Shown: piece by piece, positions 43,854 through 54,968 of the stretch
Layout: every line of letters begins with the position of its first letter
Numbering within the stretch: the stretch's first letter is position 1
Assembly: GCA_963662155.1 (NCBI GenBank)
Contig: OY759268.1
Location: forward strand, 57,715,469 to 57,779,468
From: Lamellibrachia columna
Taxonomy: Eukaryota; Annelida; Polychaeta; Sabellida; Siboglinidae
DNA length: 64,000 nucleotides
Reading direction: 5' to 3'
The notes under the pieces: model-generated
The model's input: only the letters and a program-made list of their open reading frames with translations
Told to the model about the DNA's origin: nothing
The model's database searches: none
Translations under genes and position numbers: made by a program

Positions 43854-44395
43854 CTAAAGACTTAACACTAACAGAGAGTGAGTTCCACAGAGTCGGTGCA
43901 GCAATAGAAACAGTTCTAGTTCCGACATTTGTCTTAACACTGGGAACAAAAAGTAGATTATAATTATATGATCGAAGCTATCTAGGCTGTCTTCAGGAGT
44001 GAGCAGTGAATGTAAATATGCTGGTTGCTTAATATAATATCGGAAAGTGAGCCAATGCAGTAATTTAAAAAGTGGTACTGGGTGAGACAAACGAGGAGAC
44101 CGGGCAACTACCCTTGCCAAACAGTTTAGCGCACATTGAAGTTTCAAGATGTCCTTGAGGGTAACATTGTGAAAATGGAATTGCAATAGTCAAGTATACT
44201 GCTAATAAGAACAGTTCCAATAGTTTTGGCCACATAAAATATATATATATATACCTGAGAATACGGCGATGGTCATGGATTCGATAAAAGCACCAAAAGT
44301 TTGTTAAATATGCTGTCTAAAATAAAAATTATTATCAAAGGTGACTCCTAAATTCTGTGCTGAGACGGCTGGTGTAAAAGTCTGATTCAGTATCT
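43854..44395 (-). pseudogene. CR1-like LINE fragment, C-terminal part
   Basis: The minus strand reads 'AQNLGVTFDNNFYFRQHI', 'CFYRIHDHRRILR', 'VLISSILDYCNSI', 'LQCALNCLARVVARSPRLSH', 'PVPLFKLLHWLTFRYYIKQ', 'PAYLHSLLTPED'. Same family as 43164-43620 and overlapping it in domain content (both contain NLGV-FD--F-FRQHI), so these are two separate insertions and not one element. Several frameshifts. Confidence 0.85.
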
Positions 44396-44880
44396 CCCAT
44401 TTTATAGTTTACATCCAAGTTCCCGTGTCCTGTGTGTTGGCATTTACATTTCCTAACATTGAATACAATTTTTATGACCATTTGTCTAGAACAGTTTGTA
44501 AATGTTGTTTATCACCATCATTTTTAACCTTTCTAAACACTTTTGTGTCATCCGCGAATTTCAGTACGTTGCTGCTTGTTATATTATCGTTCAAGGTATT
44601 GATACATATTAAGTATAATAAAGTCCTCATACTGATCCTTGTGGTACCCCACTCAAAACTGATTTCCGGTTTGAAACTTCTCCATCTACTACACCAAGCT
44701 GTCTTCTGTCAGTCAGCCATTGTTCTATCCAGTCAATTATGCCATCCCCGATTCCATGAATTTTTTTTTTAAAGTAGTAAACTTTGATGTGGCACTATGT
44801 CGAACTCTTTCTGAAAATCTAAGTAGATAATATCTACTGGTGATCCCTCATCTACATTATTGTCATTCAATAACTGAGTT
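44396..44880 (-). pseudogene. LINE-C reverse transcriptase fragment
   Basis: The minus strand reads 'GSPVDIIYLDFQKEFDIVPH' (first catalytic aspartate), 'IIDWIEQWLTDRRQLGVVDG', 'RKSVLSGVPQGSV', 'LKFADDTKVFRKVKNDGDKQ' (FADD box). This is the palm region of the LINE whose C-terminus is at 40.0, 47.2 and 63.6 kb. At least four stops or frameshifts. Confidence 0.82.
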
Positions 44881-45600
44881 GAGTGGAAAAATCAAACCAC
44901 CTAGTACGATGTAAGTTAGACATGTTAAATGTTTCCAAACCCACTGCAATGTGTGCATTCTCGAGTGAGGGGAGTAAATCCTGAGAGAAAAAACCGGAAC
45001 GCAACCCTGATACGAGTTAGTGTCAACTTCGACTTCCGTCAGACTGCTTCTGTGACCAAACCATAAGTTCGAATAAAATCGGCCCAGGTGGCGCCTTGGA
45101 TAGGACACTCCAGTTTACTTGCATAGTGTTGACACCACAAAAACTACATTCTTTGCTGTTCGAAATACGCACACGTCGTACTGGTTAATACAGCAATTAA
45201 CTCTGATGCGCAGTCTATGCTGAACACGGTATCTGCCCTGTCTGTCCATACACCAAGTGCATTACCCAGAAGCCGCACCTGTATGTGTGCGTGGCCAATC
45301 GTGACCATAAAGTAAACACGACATCAGCTGGTATCTGTTGATCAACACACCCGATCAGCCAGCAGCCTTGGCCTTGACGACAAACCCAACCACAAAGCAG
45401 TGCGACATCGCTCGAGACATCCACACGGGGAGGAGAGCTACTAACAGCCATGTTAAGATCAGACACTTACAATTATGTGTAACTACAGACTATCGCATAA
45501 CTGTAATGATGATATCAACTTCACAGCACGACACACGCACCTAGTATAGAGCGGGGCTTGACTGCAGAAAAGAAATCAAACGTGAGCGCCCGCGTAACAA
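44881..45600. other. No recognised gene
   Basis: Slightly GC-richer sequence around 45215-45470 with open frames on both strands (82 and 68 codons). No domain or splice pattern recognised. Confidence 0.45.
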
Positions 45601-45604
45601 AATA

Positions 45605-46015
45605 TCACAGAACAGTACAATACAATACAATACAATAATACTTTATTCTTCCGACCAGGAAATTACAGTGTTGATCGACACTTATAACACGATAGAAACA
45701 AAACCTTGAATATTAGGGCTAGCGGTTTGTCTTGATGTTAGGGAGTAAAAATCTGCTGCTTATTTAACTGAGCCGTGAATAAATTCGACATGGAGGGGGT
45801 GTGAGGTGTCTTGGAGCATTTGATTACCTTTATGTAACACTTTCCCTCCATACGAAGACTGGAAGTTGTCTATCTGTCTGTCAACAATACGACTGGCTCT
45901 ATGTATGACTTTATCCACCCTCCCGTGATCATGTTTTGAAACATTCCCACCCCAACAGGCTGCCCCAAAAGAGATAGTATTAGAAATGACAGCATTATAA
46001 AACCTCAAAAGACGA
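45605..46015 (-). pseudogene. LINE C-terminal fragment with (TATTG)n tail
   Basis: Frame 46008 to 45760 reads 'MRFYNAVISNTISFGAACWG', 'RVDKVIHRASRIVDRQID', 'KGNQMLQDTSHPLHVEFIHG'. This matches the LFYxSVIxSVLTxxxxCWGGN...I.KAS.IVG...I..DxxHPLHxxF signature of a LINE C-terminus common in fish and invertebrates. On the minus strand the element ends in a pentanucleotide tail (complement aatacaatacaatacaata, 45617-45637). Third LINE family in this stretch. Confidence 0.87.
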
Positions 46016-46700
46016 TCCGCACTGACTCAATCAATCACAATACCCAGGAGTTTGGAAGCTAACGCTGTATAATATTACAAGAGTGACAGGGCTATATTGT
46101 GCGAGACGACGCCGTATCATCGCCAGATCAGTTCTCCGGCAGGATCACCTGCTCGAGTATATAAGTGGGGAGCATGACGGAGGAAAGCCAGGGGTGACAC
46201 ACAGGGACATATTCAGGAGTTGGACATCCAGGACGGGTTTGCGTGACCTCTGGTATAGGACATCATGTTTGTTCTCAAAGGTGCATTGAAATATTGATAC
46301 CTATATTCGGCGTGTTACTGTTGCATAGTTCAGTTTTAACATTTCAGCTTCACTGGGAATATTGATATTGTACAGTGTTCTGGGCCCTGTGTACCTTACG
46401 AAAATAATGTTTGTTTTGCGCAACACTGAACTTGCCTCTGTAAACGTTCTCACGAATTTCTGGATAGCACATTTGCTTAAAAATTTACGTAACCTGGGTA
46501 TCTATCGATAAACATGTTTGACTATTTCGGAAATAGTTTTTTTAGTATACTTCAATAAGAAGTAATCGTTGCTGCGTTGTCAATTGCTAAATAAATGATC
46601 CAACACTTATATCAGGACGTACACAACCCACCTGACCACTAGACACACTGACCAAACCTAGGCTTTCAAATGAGTTTACACCGGCATAAATTTATGCTCA
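46016..46700. other. No recognised gene
   Basis: An open frame at 46083-46289 is basic and arginine-rich but not recognised. The rest is AT-rich. Confidence 0.45.
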
Positions 46701-46705
46701 TGGGT

Positions 46706-46798
46706 AACCGTGCTCACTGGTAACCGTGCTCACTGGTAACCGTGCTCACTGTTAACCGTGCTCACTGGTAACCGTGCTCACGGGTAACCGTGCTCACT
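46706..46798. repeat. 16-bp tandem repeat (GGTAACCGTGCTCACT)n
   Basis: About six copies with single-base variants. Confidence 0.93.
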
Positions 46799-46800
46799 GC

Positions 46801-46862
46801 ATTAAGGGCTGTTAACAATTGTCGATATTTACCTATTCGTACACAGTGTACTAAAGGGGGCA
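46801..46862 (+). mobile_element. Solo end of the 24.8-kb MITE family
   Basis: attaagggctgttaacaatt ... tacctattcgtacacagtgtactaaaggggg corresponds to the terminal inverted repeat at 24796 and 25353. No matching opposite end was found nearby, so this is a fragment. Confidence 0.7.
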
Positions 46863-47089
46863 GCGGGCAAGGCGCGAGTACAAAATAATAAAACGTAGTT
46901 TCGTGTGTTGCTGCATACAAATACCTGTTCAACTTGGTGTGTATTATGAATGTGTGGAGGCCATATAACATGTTATTAAAAGAAAGAAAGTAACAAGCTT
47001 ACTAAACTCTGCATAGTTCTAACGAGCAGATATGTTCTGAAGCCATGATGTTATAAGACTACATATCTTCATTTCGCCATTGTTTAGTG

Positions 47090-47092
<3 letters not shown>

Positions 47093-47148
<56 letters not shown>
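47093..47148. repeat. (TA)n microsatellite
   Basis: About 27 at dinucleotides, just before a LINE-C fragment. Confidence 0.95.
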
Positions 47149-47150
<2 letters not shown>

Positions 47151-47159
47151 GATTTGGAA

Positions 47160-47960
47160 TATTATATATGTATATGTATTCAGAAAGGTTAAAAGTGCTG
47201 CAGATAAACAAAGCTTACAAGATGATCTAGATAAATTGGTCAAATGGTCTGAAAAGTGCAAATGGTACTTAATTTAGGGAAGTGTAAATGTGTACATATA
47301 GGATGCTGCTTCAAAAGGTAATAAAATTCTAAGGCCAATTAGGAGAACTATCGCACATAAGGAGAAACAGCTAATTATAGCTATATACAAAGCAATAGTT
47401 AGGCATCATTCGGAATATTCTATTCAAGCATGGAGGTCGTATCGTAAGAAGGACATAGACGAGCTAGAAAGAATAAAACAAAGAACAACTTAGATGATTC
47501 CAGAACCGAGAGACCTTAGTTATGAAAGCCACTTAATAGAATGTGGTTTGACAACAATATGGACCAGGAGACTAACAGGAGACCAAATACAAATGTTAAA
47601 AATAGTGAGTGGTTATGAGAATATTGATATGAATATGTTTTTCAAACTTAAAAAGGCTGCAAAGCATTAATTAAAGAACAGTGTAAGTTGGGCATGAGAA
47701 AGTACTCATTCTCATAGAGGGTGATGAATGAAAGGAAAAAAAATTGTCAAATGATTGTGCTAATACTAGTAGTGTGAATATATTTAAAAATTAAACGGCT
47801 ACATGTAGATGAACAAATGATGGACTCTCGATAAGCGAACGGCTTCCTTGTCCACTTGCCACCCGAAACTAGTAGTTTTGGATGGTAATCTTAGTAAATG
47901 TTGTTAAATCTCATTAATAGTCGGTATTCCTAATATTCCCACTGCTTATTTTAAATTTGC
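47160..47960 (+). pseudogene. LINE-C 3' half
   Basis: Reads 'FRKVKSAADKQSLQDDLDKL'-like text in broken frame near 47185, then 'ILRPIRRTIAHKEKQLIIAI' region near 47325, 'KKDIDELERIKQRTT' near 47445, 'RDLSYESHLIECGLTT' near 47510 and the family 3' tail (tgatggactctcgataagcg ... cggcttccttgtccacttgcc). Heavily mutated. Shares the trailing sequence tcctaatattcccac with the 40.5-kb copy before family B begins. Confidence 0.87.
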
Positions 47961-48019
47961 GTGCTACGTCATTGTCATGAAGACAACAGAAAGACACGCA
48001 TCATGCTAGTAAATATATG

Positions 48020-48450
48020 CTTTCGTTGAGATTACTAATATGAAAATCACATTTCAAGTTTGCGGTTCTTGGTGTAAAATCATAGGACGGAGAAGGGTTC
48101 GTTCGCATCCGTTCACCAGCGATGGGCCTGTTCCCCTTATAACACTGTACACGCGACGACATTCCTTTGACGGTGTCCGGTCATGCGAATCCGCCATGTC
48201 ACTAGCGATAACCGCAACAGGGTCAGGAAGTGAGGCTTCGTTAAGGGTTTCGTTACATCAACAATAAACGACGTGTTTCTTGGGTGTTCATTACATAAGT
48301 CTCAGAATGTGACATCGCCGATATTAATCTCAACACCAGCTGATGCAGTAAGTAAATAGTAATATGTATGTATTGTTTGGGTAAACACTACACCCATTGA
48401 ACAGTAATACTGTTAGAGCGTCTGCTTGCAACTGACGAGATTACTCCCTA
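48020..48450 (+). repeat. Family B repeat, copy 3, truncated by piggyBac
   Basis: Colinear with the first half of copies 1 and 2 (gtttgcggttcttggtgtaa, cgacgacattcctttgacgg, catgcgaatccgccatgtca, caacaccagctgatgcagta). It stops at caactgacgagatta, exactly where piggyBac begins. Confidence 0.88.
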
Positions 48451-48634
48451 ACCGGCACACCCGGGGTCAATTCTGACCCCACGGGGGTACTTATGTACCT
48501 ATTTTGTTCATACACGAGGTAATGGTTCTATTTTACTGTCAACTACTTCCAGGTATAAATGTAGGAAAAGTTATATCTCAATACTGGTATTTTTTTAGGA
48601 GATCTGACTAAAGAACCATTTGGGGGTCAACTTT

Positions 48635-51210
48635 GACCCCATTCGCATAACGAGAGTTTGGCCTGTTTATGAAAGAGATACATTATTTGTCATATACATT
48701 GTTAGAAATCCATTTGGTGTTACAAGAGAAGGAATTGTTCAAATCATAAAAGCTTCATTTGAACTTTCCATTATACCTGAACTCTTGGATGTCATAACGA
48801 GGGAGACAAACATGGAGGCCAACCGTATTTGCACTGAATGGAATGCCGCTCATCCAGACAACAGGAAGGTTTGGGTCCCTCTCGTGCTTACCTAGCTGAA
48901 GGCCTTTATTTACTTGCTACTGGTTGCTGGTGTGTGTAGGACCCACATGGAACCTATTCGTGAACTATGGTCACCTGAAAGTGGAAGGCCAATTTTCTGC
49001 GCCACAATGTCATTGAATCGCTTCAAGGATATATTTCGCTTTCTCCGATTTGACAACAAGAATACACGAGCTGCAAGGAGGGAAACAGATAAGCTTGCCG
49101 CATTCACAGATGTTTGGGAGATGTCTCTTGGAAAACTGCAACAGTGCTACATCCTAGGTACTGACATGACTGTTGACGAGCAATCTGTGCCATTCAGTGT
49201 AAGCATGCCTTAAGACAATACCGAGTAAGCCAGCCAAATATGGATTGAAGATTTGGTGGAATTGTGATGGGAATACATCTTATCCATTGAAAGGGGAAGT
49301 TTATCCGAGGCGGAAACCTGGTTAAGTTCGGCGTGTGGGCCTTGGTAAAGAAGTAGTCGTGAACGCTACTGGATCCTGGCTACGCAGTGGACGAAATGTC
49401 TGCGATAATCTGTTCACATCCGTGTCACTGACTGAGGAAACCTTGTTACAGCATCAGGCTTGTTACCAAATTCAAAGGCATTTGAATGCGCATTTGAATG
49501 TTGAGCATTTGAATGCGCATTAAAATGCCTCCGTGAAATTGTAAATGCATTTGCATTTGAATGCGTAATTTAAACATTTACATTTGCATTTGAATGCAAC
49601 CCATAAACATTTAATTTGTCAAATGCACAATCAAATTATTTTAATTGTTATTACTGTTAGATTCACTTTCACAAATTCACAACGTGCCATTTGAAAAAGT
49701 GCTCAGTAGTGAGTAGTATCCGCAAGATATTATGAAATCATTGTCTGACCTGTGAATCCACTTTCACAACGTGCTCTTTGAAAAAAGTGCTCTGTATTTC
49801 AAAGGTCAACTGGTCAATGGTGAGCTGTTGTTCATAAAACATAAAAACACCATCTGGTCTATAAGTTGATGGCTTCAAAGATGACATGGGCAATGAAACG
49901 ATGTAGACAAATGACTCCCTTGTGTTGTGTTGGCACTGTTGGGGTGGGTTGGGGTGGCAGCTCATTAGGAGGAGTAAACATTAGCAATACCAGCCCTGAA
50001 TATCTACAGCCAGAGATAGTGAATAGTGATACGTATAATTATTCACCAGGTTATCATCCCAGTGACCCACCAGTGGACAGGCTATTGTCTTGTGTTCGCC
50101 GTCAATTCTGGCCTACCTGGCTGATAAGTTTTTCATTCCCTGCCATTGTTCGCAGTTAACTGCCAGTTGTCGATTCCTCCCTCCCATTTCCACATCTTCT
50201 GCAGGCCTGAAACTGTGTGACTCGGTGTATGAGTCTACATACATGTTCATATAGTGGGACTGGTATGTAGTGGGACTTAATGGTTACAGTAATGTACTAC
50301 TGTATTTATAAAATAATTAATAATGTGTTTGCATACATTACGTATTTTTTTCTACAAATGCATTTGCAAATGTGTAACCAAAACATTTGCATTTGAGTGT
50401 GATCCCAAAACATTTGCATTTGCATTTGAATGCGTTCCTGGAAACTGGCATTTGCATTTGAATCAAGTGAAACATTTGCATTTACATTCAAATGCGTTGA
50501 TATGCATTCGTTAACAAGCTTGTGCAGCACACTACTATAGTTGGAACACTGCAAAAGAACAAAGCAGATATTTCACGAGAAATGCAGCCAGCAAATAACC
50601 GAACAGAACATTCATCCATATTTGGATTCGCAGGAAATGTGATCATGACATCATGTGTACCAGCGAAGGGAAAAGCAGCAATCGTCCTGTCAACGACGTC
50701 ATGACGCAGCCACTGTTGGAGATACCCAGAAGCCGGAAATAATCTTGCATTACAACAGCAAGAAAAGAGACGTTGACAACATGGACCATCTGACTACTTT
50801 GTTTTCATGTAAGCGAAAGATCAACCGCTGGCCCATGGTCCTATTCCTCAACATGCTGGATGTAGTCGGTATGGCGACATTTGGGTGTCCTTGAATCCTG
50901 GGTGGGCTGCAAACAACAACAGGTACTTTGACGTAAGTTCCTCAAAGAAATCGGATATAATCTAACTGATGACTGGATTCAGCATAGTATACAGAATGTT
51001 AGTATCAGCCACGTGTCAAAACAGCCTTGAAGATGCTTGGAAAACTAGTCGTTCAATCACAGCCTGGCAGAGAAGCAGGATATCAGATCAGAAAGCGATG
51101 TCAGCTGTGTCCAAGAGGAAGGGACAAGAAAACATCAGCTGTCTGTTCGTCGTGCAACATATTTGCGCTGACAATTCATCCCAGATAACAACTTGTGTTA
51201 ATGCATGATG
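48635..51210 (+). pseudogene. piggyBac (PGBD-type) transposase, broken
   Basis: Successive frames read 'REGIVQIIKASFELSIIPEL', 'PESGRPIFCATMSLNRFKDI', 'RFLRFDNKNTRAARRETDKL', 'QQCYILGTDMTVDEQSVPF' (first catalytic D), 'KPAKYGLKIWWNCDGNTSYP', 'SWLRSGRNVCDNLFTSVSL' (second catalytic D in CDN.FTS). After the inserted element come 'IVGTLQKNKADISREM', 'HSSIFGFAGNVIMTSCVP', 'RDVDNMDHLTTLFSCKRKIN' (third catalytic D) and a remnant of the cysteine-rich C-terminal finger near 51120-51200. All three DDD positions are still present as residues, but at least five frameshifts or stops and a 1.07-kb insertion make it non-functional. Confidence 0.93.
49455..50522. mobile_element. Non-autonomous hAT-like element inside piggyBac
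   Basis: Terminal repeats CAGGCTTGTTAC (left) and CAAGCTTGTTAA (right, complement) are flanked by tacagcat (49447-49454) and tgcagcac (50523-50530), an 8-bp target duplication with two mismatches. Removing it rejoins the piggyBac coding sequence at the same codon neighbourhood. Both ends carry many catttgaatgcg / cgcattcaaatg subterminal repeats. No transposase was recognised inside; the 97-codon frame at 49866-50159 has no known domain. Confidence 0.85.
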
Positions 51211-51349
51211 CCACTTTGACATCATTGAACATTTTTTCACAACCATTTAAATCTCATCGCCTGGGCCACTGAGTATCGCATTTGCGAAGCAGAAGTTTTG
51301 TGAATAGCATCTGCTATTTTTATCATTATTGTTAAATAGAGATAATCAA

Positions 51350-51566
51350 CAGGTAACATCACTTGTTCTCATCATTTCCACAGTGACTCATTCACATAAG
51401 TGACAGGTAACATCACTTGTTCTCATCATTTCCACAGTGACTCATTCACATAAGTGACAGGTAACATCACTTGTTCTCATAATTTCCACAGTGACTCATT
51501 CACATAAGTGACAGGTAACATCACTTGTTCTCATCATTTCCACAGTGACTCATTCACATAAGCGTA
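51350..51566. repeat. 54-bp minisatellite, four copies
   Basis: Unit gacaggtaacatcacttgtt ... tcattcacataagt, nearly identical copies. Confidence 0.95.
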
Positions 51567-52130
51567 CCGCTTAGTAACATGTTTGTTGGCATTTCTTCGA
51601 CTTCGATACGATATTTATTTACCGCATATTTCTACCAAGTAAGTTTACTAAATAATCTTGCTTCCTAAAAGAACCTTCGCTTTGCTAGTCCATCTTGCAA
51701 CGCATTGTCCATGTTTTGTTATTCTATTGGTGTGTTGTCTTTCTCAGCGCACATGCATGTGTTTTTCTATCGTGCAACATTGTGCAGTCAATATATTCAA
51801 GTAAAAAAAAAAGACAGTATTCCATATCTTCAGAAATATATCTACACATCATATCATTAATGAAAATAACGTATATTCGTCCGGGCACCACTGTCCAGTT
51901 ATTTCCCCTTATTTTTGGTTATGTTTTGCCGTATATTTTATTAGTGCCAGGAGAATAGCTGCTCAATATTAGGTCCGCGCGTAGACGAATAGCAGCAGGC
52001 TATAATTAATGAGTGCACAATAATTATGCATTTTGACATTTTTGCATAGGCGTTTCTGTTCTTCTCACTGTACATTGTTGGCCTCCGTGATCATCTCAAA
52101 TACGAAAGTTTCAAGTCGGCAATATTGCAC
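51567..52130. other. No recognised gene
   Basis: AT-rich unique sequence. Confidence 0.5.
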
Positions 52131-52133
52131 AAA

Positions 52134-52396
52134 TGTGATGAAAGGAGTGATGTAGGAGCCAATGTGATGAAAGGAGTGATGTAGGAGCCAATGTGATGAA
52201 AGGAGTGATGTAGGAGCCAATGTGATGAAAGGAGTGATGTAGGAGCCAATGTGATGAAAGGAGTGATGTAGGAGCCAATGTGATGAAAGGAGTGATGTAG
52301 GAGCCAATGTGATGAAAGGAGTGATGTAGGAGCCAATGTGATGAAAGGAGTGATGTAGGAGCCAATGTGATGAAAGGAGTGATGTAGGAGCCAATG
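52134..52396. repeat. 29-bp minisatellite, nine identical copies
   Basis: Unit tgtgatgaaaggagtgatgt + aggagccaa. Because 29 is not a multiple of 3, each minus-strand frame cycles through the same 29-residue period without stops, giving three overlapping artefactual open frames. Confidence 0.97.
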
Positions 52397-53140
52397 CAGC
52401 AAGGACCCGATTCCTTGATGCCTTATATGTGATTTCCTCGCCACAGATGCGCAGCACCACAAATAGCGTCATACCCTCTTACAATAGGTCATTCATGCCA
52501 TAACGAAATGTAACCCTCCAAATGATTTGTATGAGAGTCTCAAACATTTGATCGACTTAATTGATACTGACCCGGGTCACATATGGACGTCTATTGAATG
52601 TCTAGCGAAATACCCTAACCGTCCGTTTGATGTCGTCAAGCTCTGTATGACCACAGGACGCACACTTCATGCATTGAAGTAACAGCCAGATGGATGTCGA
52701 TAAAATGGGAAAACGTTAAATCAGGTCGCAATCAACCCACCTAATTAATTCAAGGAATTTATAAAACAAAAACGCAGCGCCTGTCTTTCTTTGTGTGTCT
52801 GAAAAGTAGCCCTAATTTGTAGCTAATCATAAAATGATGCAGTTCATTCTGTCTACTTATATTTCCACGTTCCTGCAGCCAGGTATGTGGGTGGAAGGAT
52901 CCGTAGCCGTTCGTCATCTTTATGTCATCAAGCAGCATAACTTTGCAAGATGTTTTACATTTTAACATTGATTTTATACTGTAGCATACCCCTCGTTCCA
53001 GCAAACTTGATTGTTTAACACATTTAGTTTTCTAATATACATTAGACATAGAGACAACTATGTGTGTGTGTGTTTGATACAAACAATATTAATTAATATG
53101 AAAAAAACATATTTAATACAACAACAACAACGACATTCGT
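52397..53140. other. No recognised gene
   Basis: Unique sequence with no supported feature. Confidence 0.5.
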
Positions 53141-53560
53141 GGGACAGACTGGGATTGTATGGGGCTGCGTGGGCTGTAGGGGACTGTGTGGGCTGTAGGG
53201 GACTGTATGGGGCTGTATGGGGTTGTAGGGGGTTGTATGGGGCTGTGTAATTGCAGGGGACTGTATTGGACTGTAAGGGGCGTATGGAGTTGTAGGGGTT
53301 GTATGGGGCTGTGTAGGCTGTTGGGGATGTATGGGGCTGTGAGGGCTGTAGGGGACTGTAGATGGTGTCTGGGGTTGTAGGGGTTGTGTTTGGTTGTGTG
53401 GGCTGTATGGGAGTGCATAGAACTATAGGGGGCTGTTAGGGGCTGTAGGAGGTTGTATGGGACTGGAGGGGCTGTATTAGACTGTGGGGGCTATAGGGGT
53501 GAAGGGGGCTACAGGGGACTGTAAGGGCTGTGTGGGACTGTAGGGGCTGTGTGATTGTGA
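53141..53560. repeat. Degenerate G-rich minisatellite
   Basis: About 40 loosely repeated ggggctgtat / aggggactgt units on the plus strand. Many closely spaced GGG/GGGG runs give G-quadruplex potential. Confidence 0.9.
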
Positions 53561-53577
53561 TTTAGAGGCAGGATTTT

Positions 53578-53865
53578 CATAGACACTCCTCTACTTAAAG
53601 GGGTAACGTTTTCACGCCAGCGGCACGACACCCTCATATAAATACTTCCCACCCTGTGATGTTGTCGTGCTCACTGGCGTCACGATACGCCGACTGAACA
53701 CAATGCTGACTCAACGTCTCCTGCGACGTTATCTTGCAGAGCCGAGCTGCCTGTGGGAAGGACTGTCATAACTAGCATGCTCTGTTGAACAGATAGCGCC
53801 TTGTCGTCATCATAAACTGACCCGCTGATCTATTGACTAGTTACGGCCAGATATGATATGGACTT
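53578..53865 (+). repeat. Dispersed repeat 'family C', copy 1
   Basis: Colinear with 54629-54900: cctctacttaaaggggtaac, cctgtgatgttgtcgtgctc, actggcgtcac..tacgccg, ctgtgggaaggactgtcata, agatagcgccttgtcgtcat, ctagttacggccag. Moderate divergence. Confidence 0.85.
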
Positions 53866-54225
53866 CATGACTTTTTAAACATGCGCACAATTACAAGTGT
53901 TTAAGCTTCAACCCATACATTTCCTAGTTTCTGTGCATTAACTTATAAACATGTTTCCTCACATAATTTTTTTTAAGGTTAATTTGTTTCAGTAAAACAT
54001 AAACGGGAAACGTCCGCCAATTCATATTAGTGAGGGAAAACATCCTGGGCGGAATGTCCGCCTGTATTACATATTCTTACAATATTAACACAATGACTGT
54101 ATATTGCAATTCATGTGCCTTAGCAGCTCATGCACACAATGTTATAGCAGAAACAACGTCTGCCCAAATTGTACAAAGCCAGGTATGTGAGGAAATTTAC
54201 GGATTAAAATGACAACCTGCTGGTC

Positions 54226-54528
54226 TGCATTACTAATTAAATGTACCACACAAGCTGGTATGTATTACTGATTAAAAGGTACCACACAAGCTGGTCTGTA
54301 TTACTGATTAAAATGTACCACACAATCTGGTATGTATTACTGATTAAAATGTACCACACAAGCTGGTATGTATTACTGATTAAAAGATACCACACAAGCT
54401 GGTCTGTATTACTGATTAAAAGGTACCACACAAGCTGGTCTGTATTACTGATTAAAATGTACCACACAAGCTGGTATGTATTACTGATTAAAAGGTACCA
54501 CACAAGCTGGCCTGTATTACGGGTGAAC
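54226..54528. repeat. 36-bp minisatellite, about eight copies
   Basis: Unit taaaatgtaccacacaagct + ggtatgtattactgat. A multiple of 3, so open on both strands as 12-residue repeats. Lies between the two family C copies. Confidence 0.95.
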
Positions 54529-54628
54529 ATACAGTAGCAGATAATAATAGCATTAATGATATTCTCAATTGTAATTCTTTAAGGTGACACTGAAACTGCT
54601 TAAGACTTAAAGACAGCATCGATTGTCA

Positions 54629-54900
54629 CATATACCCCTCTACTTAAAGGGGCCACATTTTCACGCGGCACCCACTCCTATAACTGCCCTCATCCTGTGA
54701 TGTTGTCGTGTTCACTGGCGTCACGCTACGCCGCCTGAACACAGTGCCCACTCAACGTCTCATACGACGTTATCACACAGCCTGTGGGAAGGACTGTCAT
54801 AGAATGCACGCGCTGATGATCAAAAGATAGCGCATTGTCGTCATCATAAACTGGCTCGCTGATCTGTTGATAAACTAGTTACGGCCAGGTTATCAACATA
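54629..54900 (+). repeat. Dispersed repeat 'family C', copy 2
   Basis: Second copy, same orientation as 53578-53865. It ends near cttacggccag-type sequence and merges into a perfect hairpin. Confidence 0.85.
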
Positions 54901-54968
54901 TGTCATGTTGCCAACTCTACATAATAACTAGTTACGGCCAAACATGATGTAGAGTTGGCAACATGACA
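54901..54968. repeat. Perfect 22-bp inverted repeat (hairpin)
   Basis: tgtcatgttgccaactctac + at at 54901-54922 pairs perfectly with its complement at 54947-54968 across a 24-bp loop. The loop contains a second ctagttacggcca, the family C end sequence. Probably an inverted partial duplication of the family C terminus. Confidence 0.92.

Larger units (their letters stand above)
48451..51240 (+). mobile_element. piggyBac element relic, itself interrupted
   Basis: The left end follows the family B site: copy 2 reads gagattaagctc, while here it reads gagatta-c-tccctaaccggc, as expected for insertion at TTAA with one later change. The terminal ccctaaccggcacacccggg is followed by two copies of the palindrome ggggtcaa.t.tgacccc (48472 and 48625). 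The right terminus was not identified. The interior encodes a broken transposase and contains a second transposon at 49455-50522. Confidence 0.87.

Noticed and set aside
44425..44772. 115-codon hydrophobic plus-strand frame as a membrane protein
   Set aside because: It is the antisense of a LINE-C reverse transcriptase (FADD, GVPQGSV on the minus strand).
52065..52472. Three overlapping repeat proteins
   Set aside because: A 29-bp unit read in three frames; no evidence of coding use.
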